Of a DNA stretch of 34,882 nt, positions 14,480 through 22,476 are shown one piece after another. Both the position numbers and the translations under genes were made by a program. How positions within the stretch are numbered: position 1 is the stretch's first letter; each line of letters opens with the position of its first letter. Below the pieces are notes generated by a model. It had not been told where the DNA came from. It was given only the letters and a program-made list of their open reading frames with translations, and did not search any database. Source of the stretch: Amycolatopsis palatopharyngis (GTDB taxonomy: Bacteria; Actinomycetota; Actinomycetes; Mycobacteriales; Pseudonocardiaceae). The stretch is from assembly GCF_003385185.1 (NCBI RefSeq), contig NZ_PQHZ01000058.1, positions 1-34,882 of the forward strand, read 5' to 3'.

Positions 14480-15993
14480 GCGAGCTGACCAGGCTTACCG
14501 CGGCCGAGCTCGCGGGCCGCATCCACTCCGGCGAGGTGTCCTCGGTCGAGGTGACGCAGGCGCACCTGGACCGTATCGGCGAGGTCGACGGCGCCGTACA
14601 CGCGTTCCTGCACGTCGACGCCGAGGGCGCGCTCGACGCCGCTCGTGCGGTGGACACGCGGATCGCTTCGGGCGATCGGCCCGCTTCCCCGTTGGCCGGT
14701 GTGCCGCTGGCGCTGAAGGACGTGCTCACCACCGACGGTATGCCCACCACCTGTGGTTCCAAGACTCTCGAGGGCTGGCTGCCGCCATACGACGCCACCG
14801 TCACCCGCAGGCTGCGCGAGGCCGGTGTGCCGATCCTCGGCAAGACCAATATGGACGAGTTCGCGATGGGCTCATCCACGGAGAACTCCGCTTTCGGGCC
14901 CACCCACAACCCCTGGGACCGCGATCGCATCCCCGGCGGCTCCGGCGGCGGCTCCTCGGCCTCCCTGGCCGCCTTCGAGGCGCCGCTGGCGATCGGTACC
15001 GACACCGGTGGCTCGATCCGCCAGCCCGGTTCCGTCACCGGCACGGTCGGGGTCAAGCCGACCTACGGTGGTGTGTCCCGCTACGGCCTCGTGGCGTTCT
15101 CGTCCTCGCTGGACCAGGCGGGTCCCTGCGCGCGGACCGTGCTGGACGCCGCCTTGTTGCACGAGGTGATCGGCGGGCACGACCCGCTCGACGCGACCTC
15201 GATCGACGCGCCGGTGCCGCCGGTTGTCGCGGCCGCCAGGGAGGGCGCCAACGGCGACCTCAAGGGGGTCCGGGTCGGTGTGGTCAAGGAGTTCGCCGGC
15301 GAGGGCTACCAGCCGGGTGTGCTGGCCTCCTTCGAAGCCGCCGTACAGCAGCTGCGTGAGCTGGGTGCCGAGGTCGTCGAGGTGTCCTGCCCCAACTTCA
15401 ATCTGGCGTTGCCCGCCTACTACCTGATCGCGCCGAGTGAGTGCTCCTCGAACCTCGCGCGTTTCGACGCCATGCGTTACGGCCTGCGGGTGGGCGACGA
15501 CGGCACGCGCAGTGCCGAGGAGGTCATGTCGCTGACCCGCGAGGCCGGCTTCGGCGCCGAGGTCAAGCGCCGGATCATGCTCGGTACCTACGCGTTGTCC
15601 TCGGGCTACTACGACGCCTACTACGGCTCGGCCCAGAAGGTGCGCACGCTCATCTCCCGGGACTTCGACTCGGCGTTCGAGCGGGTCGACGTGCTGGTCT
15701 CGCCGACGACGCCGACCACGGCGTTCAAGATCGGCGAGCGGGCGGACGACCCGATGGCGATGTACCTCGCGGACCTCTGCACCATCCCGTCCAACCTGGC
15801 GGGAAACGCCGCGATGAGCGTGCCCAGTGGCCTCTCCGCCGACGACGGCCTGCCGGTCGGGCTGCAGATCATGGCCCCCGCGCTGGCAGATGACCGGCTA
15901 TACCGGGTGGGCGCGGCCTACGAGACGGCCCGCGAAGCCGCCGAGGGTCCGCTGCTGAACCGCGTGCCGGAGTTGAAGGGAGCGGCACTGTGA
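14476..15993 (+). CDS. gatA: Glu-tRNA(Gln)/Asp-tRNA(Asn) amidotransferase subunit A
   Basis: A 505-residue amidase-signature enzyme that frees ammonia from glutamine (or asparagine) for transfer to misacylated tRNA. The Ser-cisSer-Lys triad is visible: K81 in LALKDVLTT, S156 in PGGSGGGSS and S180 in TDTGGSIRQPG; each is offset by two from the S. aureus GatA residues I recall (K79, S154, S178). The start at ATG 14476 is the first codon after the 77-bp repeats and gives the standard N-terminus; the frame extends upstream only into the repeat. GAGG lies 9-12 nt before it. gatB overlaps its stop (GTGA). Confidence 0.96.
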   Translation: MSELTRLTAAELAGRIHSGEVSSVEVTQAHLDRIGEVDGAVHAFLHVDAEGALDAARAVDTRIASGDRPASPLAGVPLALKDVLTTDGMPTTCGSKTLEGWLPPYDATVTRRLREAGVPILGKTNMDEFAMGSSTENSAFGPTHNPWDRDRIPGGSGGGSSASLAAFEAPLAIGTDTGGSIRQPGSVTGTVGVKPTYGGVSRYGLVAFSSSLDQAGPCARTVLDAALLHEVIGGHDPLDATSIDAPVPPVVAAAREGANGDLKGVRVGVVKEFAGEGYQPGVLASFEAAVQQLRELGAEVVEVSCPNFNLALPAYYLIAPSECSSNLARFDAMRYGLRVGDDGTRSAEEVMSLTREAGFGAEVKRRIMLGTYALSSGYYDAYYGSAQKVRTLISRDFDSAFERVDVLVSPTTPTTAFKIGERADDPMAMYLADLCTIPSNLAGNAAMSVPSGLSADDGLPVGLQIMAPALADDRLYRVGAAYETAREAAEGPLLNRVPELKGAAL

Positions 15994-17498
15994 CCGCGCT
16001 GGTCGAACTGCTGGACTACGACGAGGTCATCTCCCGATTCGACCCGGTACTCGGGCTCGAGGTGCACGTCGAGATGTCCACCGCGACGAAGATGTTCTGC
16101 GGCTGTGTGAACCGGTTCGGCGGCGAGCCGAACACCCACGTCTGCCCGACCTGTCTCGGAATGCCGGGAGCGCTTCCGGTGGTCAACGGCAAGGCCGTCG
16201 AGTCGGCGATGCGGATCGGGCTCGCGCTGAACTGCGAGATCGCGTCCTGGTGCAGGTTCGCGAGGAAGAACTACTTCTATCCGGACATGCCGAAGAACTT
16301 CCAGACCTCGCAGTACGACGAGCCGATCGCCTTCAACGGCTACCTCGACGTCCCGCTGGACGACGGCGAGGTCGTGCGGGTCGAGATCGAGCGCGCGCAT
16401 ATGGAGGAGGACACCGGCAAGTCGCTGCACGTGGGCGGCGCGACCGGCCGAATCCACGGGGCCGAGCACTCGCTGCTGGACTACAACCGCGCCGGCGTGC
16501 CGCTGATCGAGATCGTCACGAAGCCGATCACCGGTATGGGAGCACGCGCTCCGGAGGTCGCCCGCGCGTACGTGACCGCCCTGCGCGACCTGCTGCGGGC
16601 GCTGGACGTCTCCGACGTGCGGATGGACCAGGGATCGCTGCGTTGCGACGCGAACATCTCGCTGATGGAGAAGACCGCGAGCGAGTTCGGCACCCGCACC
16701 GAGACGAAGAACGTCAACTCTCTGCGCAGTGTCGAACGGGCCGTGCGCTACGAGATGACCCGCCAGGGTGCGGTGCTGGTTGGCGGCGGCACCATCAAGC
16801 AGGAGACGCGGCACTTCCAGGAGTCCGACGGCAGCACCTCGCCCGGGCGGACGAAGGAAACCGCCGAGGACTACCGCTACTTCCCGGAGCCGGACCTGGT
16901 GCCGATCGCGCCGACCCGCGAATGGGTCGAACAACTGCGCCAGACGCTGCCGGAGCTGCCGTGGGAGCGGCGCAAGCGAATCAAGGACGAGTGGGGCCTC
17001 ACCGACGAGGAGCTGCGCGATCTGATCAACACCGGCGCGGCCGATCTGGTCGCTGCCACGGTGGACGCGGGAGCCGCGCCAGGGGAGGCCAGGAGCTGGT
17101 GGGTGCAGTACCTGACCCAGCAGGCCAACACTCGTGAGGTCGAACTGGCGGAACTGCCGATCAAGCCGGCCCAGGTCGCGCGGGTGATCGAACTGGTGGG
17201 CTCCGGTGAGCTGACCAACAAGATGGGCCGCGAGGTCGTCCAGGGCGTACTGGACGGGGAAGGCGAGCCGGACGAGGTCGTGGACAAGCGTGGCCTCAAG
17301 GTGGTTTCGGACGACTCCGCCCTGCTCACAGCGGTGGACGAGGCCCTGGCCGGGGCGCCCGATGTCGCGGACAAGATCCGCGGCGGCAAGGTGCAGGCCG
17401 CCGGGGCCATCGTCGGCGCGGTGATGAAGGCGACCAAGGGTCAGGCCGACGCCAAACGAGTCCGTGAGCTGATCCTGGAACGGGTCAACGGCAGTTGA
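15990..17498 (+). CDS. gatB: Glu-tRNA(Gln)/Asp-tRNA(Asn) amidotransferase subunit B
   Basis: A 502-residue subunit that binds the misacylated tRNA, phosphorylates the Glu/Asp side chain with ATP and completes the amide. GLEVHVEMSTATKMFCGC near the N-terminus and CPTCLGMPGALP are family signatures with the cysteine cluster. DYNRAGVPLIEIVT, DQGSLRCDANIS and ETKNVNSLR follow in the catalytic cradle. The helical and YqeY-like tail domain ends the protein with GKVQAAGAIVGAVMKATKG. The GTG start overlaps the gatA stop (GTGA at 15990-15993), so the two are translationally coupled. Unlike in M. tuberculosis, as I recall it, no pfkA lies between gatA and gatB. Confidence 0.96.
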   Translation: MTALVELLDYDEVISRFDPVLGLEVHVEMSTATKMFCGCVNRFGGEPNTHVCPTCLGMPGALPVVNGKAVESAMRIGLALNCEIASWCRFARKNYFYPDMPKNFQTSQYDEPIAFNGYLDVPLDDGEVVRVEIERAHMEEDTGKSLHVGGATGRIHGAEHSLLDYNRAGVPLIEIVTKPITGMGARAPEVARAYVTALRDLLRALDVSDVRMDQGSLRCDANISLMEKTASEFGTRTETKNVNSLRSVERAVRYEMTRQGAVLVGGGTIKQETRHFQESDGSTSPGRTKETAEDYRYFPEPDLVPIAPTREWVEQLRQTLPELPWERRKRIKDEWGLTDEELRDLINTGAADLVAATVDAGAAPGEARSWWVQYLTQQANTREVELAELPIKPAQVARVIELVGSGELTNKMGREVVQGVLDGEGEPDEVVDKRGLKVVSDDSALLTAVDEALAGAPDVADKIRGGKVQAAGAIVGAVMKATKGQADAKRVRELILERVNGS

Positions 17499-18037
17499 AT
17501 CTGCCCCGCTTCCGCCCGGCCGCGGTGACCTGGCGTGAGTGGCTCGGTCTTGCTGCGGGGCTGCTCGCGCTCGTATCGCTGTTGTTGCCCTGGACCGTCC
17601 TCGAAGCGACGGATCCCGAGCTGACCTCGGTGCTGGCGGAGTTGCCCCGCGAAGATGTCGTCCGTGACGTCTGGAAGGCCGGGTTCTTCGCCTGGTTCCC
17701 TCCGCTCGTGCTGCTGCTCGCCGGGCTGGCGGTCGCCCTGTTCGGGCAGGTCCGCGCGGTGCGAGTGGCAGGCCTGCCGCAGTTGTGGCTGGTCGCGGCA
17801 GTGGTGGCACTGGCGCTGCTGGTGATCGGCTGGTTCACCCTGGGCTGGCAGTTCGGCGTCGAACAGCGTGCGTTGCTGGCGGATGCCGGAATCACCATCG
17901 GGCCGGGAGCCGGGCGGGTACTGGCGACGGTGGCAGGCGCGGCGTCGTTGCTCGCCGCCGTCCTCGACCTCCGGGCAGGCAAGCCCGCTCGCGTGCGCGC
18001 ACGCAGGATGTCCCCAATGTGGCATTGGGGACGTTGA
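17495..18037 (+). CDS. Four-helix membrane protein coupled to gatB
   Basis: A 180-residue membrane protein of unknown function. Hydrophobic segments lie at about 17-36, 64-86, 92-115 and 137-156. The TTG start overlaps the gatB stop (TTGA at 17495-17498), so it is probably translated by coupling. The last residues, MSPMWHWGR, are encoded by a copy of the CCCCAATG palindrome (18012-18030), so the C-terminal end seems to have been created or lengthened by insertion of that repeat. No catalytic motif is visible. Confidence 0.8.
   Translation: MNLPRFRPAAVTWREWLGLAAGLLALVSLLLPWTVLEATDPELTSVLAELPREDVVRDVWKAGFFAWFPPLVLLLAGLAVALFGQVRAVRVAGLPQLWLVAAVVALALLVIGWFTLGWQFGVEQRALLADAGITIGPGAGRVLATVAGAASLLAAVLDLRAGKPARVRARRMSPMWHWGR
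18012..18030. repeat. Palindromic repeat CCCCAATG-TGG-CATTGGGG
   Basis: A perfect 8-bp stem and triloop of the same family as 1-19, here inside the 3' end of the preceding membrane-protein gene. The loop is TGG instead of CCA, i.e. the family in the opposite orientation. Confidence 0.85.
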
Positions 18038-18066
18038 AGTTCCCTAATGCCACACTGGGGAACTTC
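18036..18066. terminator. Palindrome, probable bidirectional terminator
   Basis: GAAGTTCCC and GGGAACTTC form the outer 9 bp. The stem continues inward with one wobble and one mismatch to a CCA loop; the centre TAATGCCACACTG is a diverged copy of the CCCCAATG-CCA repeat. It lies between two convergent genes, 26 bases from the stop of the minus-strand lipoprotein gene. It has no clear T tract, as is common in high-GC actinobacteria. Confidence 0.6.
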
Positions 18067-18091
18067 CCGAACCGGAACCCCCGCGGCGGTT

Positions 18092-19294
18092 TCAGTCTCT
18101 GCCGTTGCCGGCCGGGCTCTGCTGCCGGGAGATCAGCACAACGCGATCATCACTCGACACCGGTTCGCCGCCGTCCTTGTTCGCCGTGCCCGCCACCACG
18201 AAGTCGGGGTTCACGACGTCCATTCCGGTGAGCCTGCCGAAGCTGCTCCCGTTCTCGCCGTCCATCGTGACCGATGGCTGACCACTGATGGCGCCCTCCT
18301 CGGTGACCGGGAGGTTCTGCAGGTTGCCCGCCTTCGAGGTGGCCACGATCAGGACGTCCGACCAGTCGGTGCAACCCGCGACGCCAGGCCGGTCGGGCCA
18401 GGTCCAGACCGGGGTGGACAGGGCCGTCCCCGGCTCGATCCGGTACACGACGTCCTTCCCCTCGGTCCGATCCGTGACCCAGGTGCGGGAGCCGTCGGCG
18501 GATTCGCAGATTCCACCCGGCGCCTGCAGACCGCTGGTGAGCACTCGTGAGCCCGCCGTCGGATTGCCCTTGGCGGGCCCGCCGGATGTGTCGATTCGCA
18601 ACACCTTGCCCGCGAGCGACTTCGGGTCCGCCGCCGCGGCTGGGTCGCCCGCGTCGCCGGTGGCGACCAGCAGCGCGCCCGCCGAATCGGCGAGCAGCAC
18701 TCCGCGGTTGCCCTCCGGCCCCTTCGGGATGCCGGTGAGCACGGGTTTCGGCGGCTGTCCTTCGGCGAACCGGACGACCCGATTGTCCTTTTCGGTGGTC
18801 AGGTACGCGAACACCAGGCGGTCCTCGGCATAGGTGGGCGACAGCGCCAGCCCGGTGAGTCCGCCGTCCCCGGTGGCGTCGACGTCGAAGGTGGCGATCT
18901 CACTGGGTTCGGTCTTCGGCTCGCTGGAGACCCGGAGCACCCTGCCACTGACGCGTTCGGCCGCGAGCGCACCGATCGTCGAGCCCGCCACCGGTAGTGC
19001 GGCCACCGCGGAAACCGTGTCGAGACAGGTGGCGATGACCGCCTTGTTGAAGTCCTTGCACCCGTCCGGTGGGGGCACCGGTGTCCGCGGTGGCGCCTTC
19101 GGTGGACCCGCTCTGCTGCCGCCTGCTTCGGGAAGCTGGGGTTGGGGCCCGGCCTGTGGGGTCAGATCAGGTGCGGGCTCCCACGTCTGTCCCGCCGCGG
19201 AGTCGTCGAAGTTCGCGCAACCGCTCAGCGCGAGGGCGCCGCTGGCGAACAGGGCCAGCGGCCACGCCGGGAATCTCCTGGAGCGGGGGCGCAC
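18092..19294 (-). CDS. LppZ-like lipoprotein, glucose/sorbosone dehydrogenase fold
   Basis: A 400-residue exported lipoprotein. From GTG 19294 the N-terminus is basic (MRPRSRRF), then hydrophobic, then lipobox LSGC with the lipidated cysteine at residue 26, followed by a low-complexity Pro/Gly-rich linker. The rest resembles the beta-propeller of soluble glucose/sorbosone dehydrogenases: GLTGLALSPTYAEDRLVFAY, RGVLLADSAGALLVATGDAG, SLAGKVLRIDTSG. M. tuberculosis LppZ (Rv3006) is the likely counterpart and lies in the same gene order. The start is set by the signal peptide and a TACCCT -10 box 7 nt upstream; an upstream extension in the frame has no support. Substrate and cofactor (PQQ in related enzymes) are unproven. 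It is divergent from the 2-hydroxyacid dehydrogenase gene. Confidence 0.87.
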   Translation of the reverse strand: MRPRSRRFPAWPLALFASGALALSGCANFDDSAAGQTWEPAPDLTPQAGPQPQLPEAGGSRAGPPKAPPRTPVPPPDGCKDFNKAVIATCLDTVSAVAALPVAGSTIGALAAERVSGRVLRVSSEPKTEPSEIATFDVDATGDGGLTGLALSPTYAEDRLVFAYLTTEKDNRVVRFAEGQPPKPVLTGIPKGPEGNRGVLLADSAGALLVATGDAGDPAAAADPKSLAGKVLRIDTSGGPAKGNPTAGSRVLTSGLQAPGGICESADGSRTWVTDRTEGKDVVYRIEPGTALSTPVWTWPDRPGVAGCTDWSDVLIVATSKAGNLQNLPVTEEGAISGQPSVTMDGENGSSFGRLTGMDVVNPDFVVAGTANKDGGEPVSSDDRVVLISRQQSPAGNGRD

Positions 19295-19301
19295 GACATC
19301 G

Positions 19302-19307
19302 AGGGTA
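19302..19307 (-). promoter_or_regulatory. Putative -10 box of LppZ-like gene
   Basis: TACCCT on the minus strand ends 7 nt before the GTG start, a leaderless arrangement. Part of a divergent promoter region with the dehydrogenase gene. Confidence 0.45.
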
Positions 19308-19375
19308 GGTCGCCGCCCGTGAGCCTCCGGTAAGCGGTCACGGGCGCCGGGAGGACGCGGTTCACCTGACGTGGC

Positions 19376-19381
19376 TACCGT
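19376..19381 (+). promoter_or_regulatory. Putative -10 box of 2-hydroxyacid dehydrogenase gene
   Basis: TACCGT ends 7 nt before ATG 19389, again leaderless in geometry. It helps choose this ATG over the GTG at 19371. Confidence 0.45.
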
Positions 19382-19388
19382 GGTGATC

Positions 19389-20303
19389 ATGACGGTTACG
19401 GTGCTTGTCCCCGACGAGGACGGGGTGAATGCCCTGTCCGAGGTCGCCGGTGTCCAGCCGGTGCGTTACCAGTGGGGAGAGCCACTGCCCGCACAGGCGC
19501 GCGAGGCGGAGGTGCTGATACCCAAGTTCCAGCTTTCGGAGACGACCGACGAGTTCTTCGCGGGCCTGCCACGGCTGAAACTGATCCAGTTGCTCTCCGC
19601 GGGCGCGGAGGATTGGGTCGGCGGCCTGCCCGACGGCATTTTGCTCTCCACCTGCCGGGGTGCGCACGGCGGCAGCACCGCGGAATGGGTGGTCGGAGTA
19701 CTGCTGTTGATGTACCGCGAACTGCGGGAGTTCACCGCCGCGCAGGAGGCGCACAGGTGGGCCCGGCGCACCACGGACACCCTGCAGGGTAAGCGGGTGC
19801 TGATCGTCGGCGCCGGTGATCTCGGCAGGCAGCTGCGCTCCCGCCTGGAACCATTCGACACCAGGGTGACGATGGTGGGTATGTCGGCTCGCGACGGCGT
19901 GCACGCCGTCGACGAACTGGCGGACCTGCTCGGCGAGCACGATGTGGTGGTGCTGATGGTGCCGCTGACCTCGCGGACGCGCGGAATGGTGAATGCCGAG
20001 TTTCTCGCTGCCCTGCCTGACGGCGCGATTCTGGTGAACGCGGCTCGTGGCGCCGTGGTGAACACCCCCGCATTGCTCGCGGAGCTGGAGACCGGACGTA
20101 TTCGTGCGGCCCTGGATGTCACCGATCCCGAACCACTGCCGGAGCAGCACCCACTCTGGTCGGCGCCCGGTCTGGTGCTGACCCCGCATGTCGCGGGTGC
20201 GGCGCGGGGTGTGCAGCGGCGTTCCTATGCCGTGGCCGCCGCCGAGATCGAGCGCTGGGTCAACGGGGAGTTGCCGGACAACCTCGTGCACGGCGAGTAC
20301 TGA
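19389..20303 (+). CDS. D-isomer-specific 2-hydroxyacid dehydrogenase
   Basis: A 304-residue NAD(P)-dependent dehydrogenase of the D-2-hydroxyacid family, which interconverts 2-hydroxy and 2-oxo acids. The dinucleotide fold has VLIVGAGDLGRQL (about 137-149). The catalytic triad is R220 (NAARGAVVN), E249 (DPEPLPEQHP) and H267 (TPHVAGAARG). The precise substrate is unknown; it lacks the C-terminal ACT domain of SerA and is clearly different from the serA gene at 31936. The ATG at 19389 is chosen because of the -10 spacing; the in-frame GTG at 19371 overlaps that -10 box. Confidence 0.88.
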   Translation: MTVTVLVPDEDGVNALSEVAGVQPVRYQWGEPLPAQAREAEVLIPKFQLSETTDEFFAGLPRLKLIQLLSAGAEDWVGGLPDGILLSTCRGAHGGSTAEWVVGVLLLMYRELREFTAAQEAHRWARRTTDTLQGKRVLIVGAGDLGRQLRSRLEPFDTRVTMVGMSARDGVHAVDELADLLGEHDVVVLMVPLTSRTRGMVNAEFLAALPDGAILVNAARGAVVNTPALLAELETGRIRAALDVTDPEPLPEQHPLWSAPGLVLTPHVAGAARGVQRRSYAVAAAEIERWVNGELPDNLVHGEY

Positions 20304-20524
20304 GCACCGTCAAGAAGCCGTGGTTCTTGCGGCTGAACAGCGCGGCCGGGTAATCTGGGTTTCGGCGTAATCCTGCGCCTCACCCTCATATCCGGTGCTC
20401 ACGCCATCGGGCTCGAGAGGGCAAAGGGAACCGCGAGTTCTCGGGATGCCGGCAGCATGCCCTATCCGGCGCCGGTCGACAGGAGCGTGAGTTCTGTGGC
20501 CGCGCTGTTGACAGGGAGCATGTC
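20304..20524. other. 221-base intergenic region
   Basis: No reading frame is supported. A TGAGCACCG/CGGTGCTCA pair (20301-20309 and 20393-20401) is separated by 83 nt and may be chance. A TTGACA at 20511-20516 lies too close to the next start to be its -35 box. No riboswitch consensus was recognised. Confidence 0.3.
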
Positions 20525-21238
20525 ATGACCAGGCAGAAGTCGTTCAAGTCCGGTGTTCGGGCCCGGATGGACAAGACCGGCGAGAGCTACACCGCAGCCC
20601 GGCGGCGGCTGCTCGAAAAGGCCGTGACCGGACGGCAGCAACCGGAGCCCGACGTACCCGCCGCCGCGCCAGCCGACCCACCCGCGGAACCGGTCCAGGC
20701 GCAGAAGCTTCCCGACGGCGCACTCCGGGAGCGCACCGGCAGGGGACAGGACGAATGGTTCTCGTTGCTCGATGCCTGGGGCGGCACGCGACACACGCAC
20801 ACCGAGATCGCCCGCTGGCTCGTGGAGCAGCACCAGGTCGACGGATGGTGGTCGCAGAGCATCACCGTGGCGTACGAGCAGGCGCGAGGTATGCGAGCGC
20901 CGGGACAGAAGAGCGACGGATACTTCTCGGCGGGCGTGACCAAGACGATCGCGGTTCCGGTCGATCGATTGTTCCAGGCGTTCGCCGAAACCGAGTTGCG
21001 GGAACAGTGGCTGCCGGGTGCGACGTTGTCCGTGCGCACGGCCACCGCGCCCAAGTCCTTCAGGGCCGACTGGGAGGACGGATCGACGCGGATCGTGGTC
21101 ACCTTCCTGTCGAAAGGTGAGACGAAGGCCCTGGTCGCACTCTCGCACGACAAGTTGACCGAGGCTGAGTCCGCCGCCCGGATGAAGGCGCACTGGCGTG
21201 ATCGCCTTTCGGCACTGAAGAGTTTTCTCGAGGACTGA
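20525..21238 (+). CDS. DUF4287-like / AHSA1 (SRPBCC) two-domain protein
   Basis: A 237-residue protein. Residues 1-35 (MTRQKSFKSGVRARMDKTGE...) resemble a short conserved N-terminal segment found in such proteins. The middle (about 72-122) has EWFSLLDAWGG, HTEIARWLVEQHQVDGWW and ITVAYEQARGMR, the pattern I associate with DUF4287. The C-terminal part (about 130-237) looks like an AHSA1/SRPBCC ligand-binding fold: KTIAVPVDRLFQAFAETELREQWL. A Pro/Ala-rich linker (about 40-60) separates the parts. No ligand is known. GGGAG lies about 9 nt before ATG 20525. It reads toward the VOC gene and may be transcribed with it. Confidence 0.82.
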   Translation: MTRQKSFKSGVRARMDKTGESYTAARRRLLEKAVTGRQQPEPDVPAAAPADPPAEPVQAQKLPDGALRERTGRGQDEWFSLLDAWGGTRHTHTEIARWLVEQHQVDGWWSQSITVAYEQARGMRAPGQKSDGYFSAGVTKTIAVPVDRLFQAFAETELREQWLPGATLSVRTATAPKSFRADWEDGSTRIVVTFLSKGETKALVALSHDKLTEAESAARMKAHWRDRLSALKSFLED

Positions 21239-21301
21239 ACACCGGTCAGCTGCGGTAGTCACACTGAGCGCAATTCGTTTACCTGGGAACTGGAGATAAC
21301 C

Positions 21302-21709
21302 ATGTCCACGAAGACATTCATCAACCTACCCGTCAAAGACCTGGCCAAGTCGGTCGATCTTTTCAGCGCGATCGGTCTTTCGATGAACCAGCAGTTCTCG
21401 GACGAGAACGCCGCCTACATGGTTGTCAGCGACGATGTCTCCGTCCTGCTGCAGTCGGAGCCCTACTTCCGCGGATTCACCAACAGGGACATCACCGATA
21501 CCTCGACGAGCAGCGAGGTGATCATCGGGCTTTCGGCCGAGAGCAGGGAGCAGGTGGACGAGCTGGTCGGAAAGGTCGTCGCCCATGGCGGAGAAGCGTT
21601 GGGGGAGGCCGAGGATCAGGGTTTCATGTACATGCGGGGTTTCCGGGACCTGGACGGGCACCAGTGGTCGTTCCTGTTCATGGACGTGTCCATGATGGGC
21701 GGGCGGTAA
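21302..21709 (+). CDS. VOC (glyoxalase/bleomycin-resistance) family protein
   Basis: A 135-residue protein of the vicinal oxygen chelate fold, made of two beta-alpha-beta-beta-beta modules. FINLPVKDLAKSVDLFSAIGLS is the typical first module start and GFRDLDGHQWSFLFMD the typical end. Members include dioxygenases, epimerases and antibiotic-binding proteins; the metal ligands are not obvious, so the role is open. The ATG at 21302 has GGAG about 8 nt upstream. It lies 63 bases after the AHSA1 protein, another small-ligand-binding type. Confidence 0.88.
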   Translation: MSTKTFINLPVKDLAKSVDLFSAIGLSMNQQFSDENAAYMVVSDDVSVLLQSEPYFRGFTNRDITDTSTSSEVIIGLSAESREQVDELVGKVVAHGGEALGEAEDQGFMYMRGFRDLDGHQWSFLFMDVSMMGGR

Positions 21710-21769
21710 CCGCTACTGGGACCGCTATCGGGCCCGGACGAGCGACTCGCGAGTGCTGTTGGAATGCCC

Positions 21770-21775
21770 TAGTCT
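21770..21775 (+). promoter_or_regulatory. Putative -10 box of doxX-like gene
   Basis: TAGTCT ends 6 nt before GTG 21782, consistent with a leaderless transcript separate from the VOC gene. Confidence 0.45.
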
Positions 21776-21781
21776 GCGCCC

Positions 21782-22405
21782 GTGAGTACTCCTGATGACG
21801 AGTCCAGGACCACGTCCATTCCCGCTGTCGACGACCAGGGCCGGACCAGCTTGCTGTCCGACATCGACGAGGACAGTACGACCGGAGATGCGCGAGACCA
21901 GGCGACCCGATGGCACGGCGGTCTCGATTTCGGGCTGCTGGTCCTGCGCCTCGTACTCGGCGGAACAATGGCCGCACACGGGCTGCAGAAGCTGTTCGGC
22001 GCTTTCGACGGCCCCGGCATCAACGGGTTCGCGGACGCACTCGGCGGCTTCGGCTTCACCAGCCAGACGACCCTGCTGTCCTGGATCACGGCGCTGACCG
22101 AACTGGTCGGCGGACTGCTGCTGGTGTTCGGGCTTTTCACGCCGATCGGTGCCGCCGGGATCCTCGGTGTCGCGGCGAGCATCGTCTTCGTGAAGTTCGG
22201 CAACGGGTTCTTCATGGGGCCGCAGCAAGGTTTCGAGTACGAGCTGTTGATCGGGGCCGGCGCGCTGGCACTGCTGTTCACCGGGTCGGGCCGGATCGCG
22301 GTGGACAAGAACACCCCGTGGCGCCGTAAGCCGATGCCGTTCGCGATCCTGGGACTGCTGGCCGCCGCGGCCGCCTCGGTCGTGGTGCTGGTCGTTTTCC
22401 GCTGA
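21782..22405 (+). CDS. DoxX family membrane protein
   Basis: A 207-residue membrane protein. The first 45 residues are hydrophilic and acidic. Four helices then follow at about 48-68, 96-117, 120-140 and 148-165, and a fifth near the C-terminus (about 185-206). LVLRLVLGGTMAAHGLQKLFG is split here across helix 1 and is the DoxX family signature; PQQGFEYELLIGAGALALLF is the later one. M. tuberculosis Rv3005c is the likely counterpart, reported to form a membrane complex with SodA and SseA in thiol/oxidative stress resistance. Neither partner gene is in this window. The GTG start is backed by the -10 spacing. It is convergent with ilvD. Confidence 0.88.
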   Translation: MSTPDDESRTTSIPAVDDQGRTSLLSDIDEDSTTGDARDQATRWHGGLDFGLLVLRLVLGGTMAAHGLQKLFGAFDGPGINGFADALGGFGFTSQTTLLSWITALTELVGGLLLVFGLFTPIGAAGILGVAASIVFVKFGNGFFMGPQQGFEYELLIGAGALALLFTGSGRIAVDKNTPWRRKPMPFAILGLLAAAAASVVVLVVFR

Positions 22406-22418
22406 ACGACCCCGTAGC

Positions 22419-22466
22419 GCGAACGCCCTGTCACCCACCGGCCGAGGCGGATGACAGGGCGTTCGC
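22419..22466. terminator. Strong bidirectional terminator between doxX and ilvD
   Basis: GCGAACGCCCTGTCA (22419-22433) and its exact complement (22452-22466) form a perfect 15-bp stem with an 18-nt GC-rich loop. It lies between two convergent genes. No T tract follows on either strand. Confidence 0.75.
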
Positions 22467-22476
22467 CGTACCACCG

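Noticed and set aside
15918..17810. A 630-residue open frame opposite gatB
   Set aside because: Antisense of gatB and its neighbour, with shadow composition and no recognisable motif.
20301..20401. TGAGCACCG/CGGTGCTCA inverted pair flanking the 2-hydroxyacid dehydrogenase 3' region
   Set aside because: Nine bases separated by 83 nt in GC-rich DNA can occur by chance, and no inner structure or neighbouring repeat supports it.
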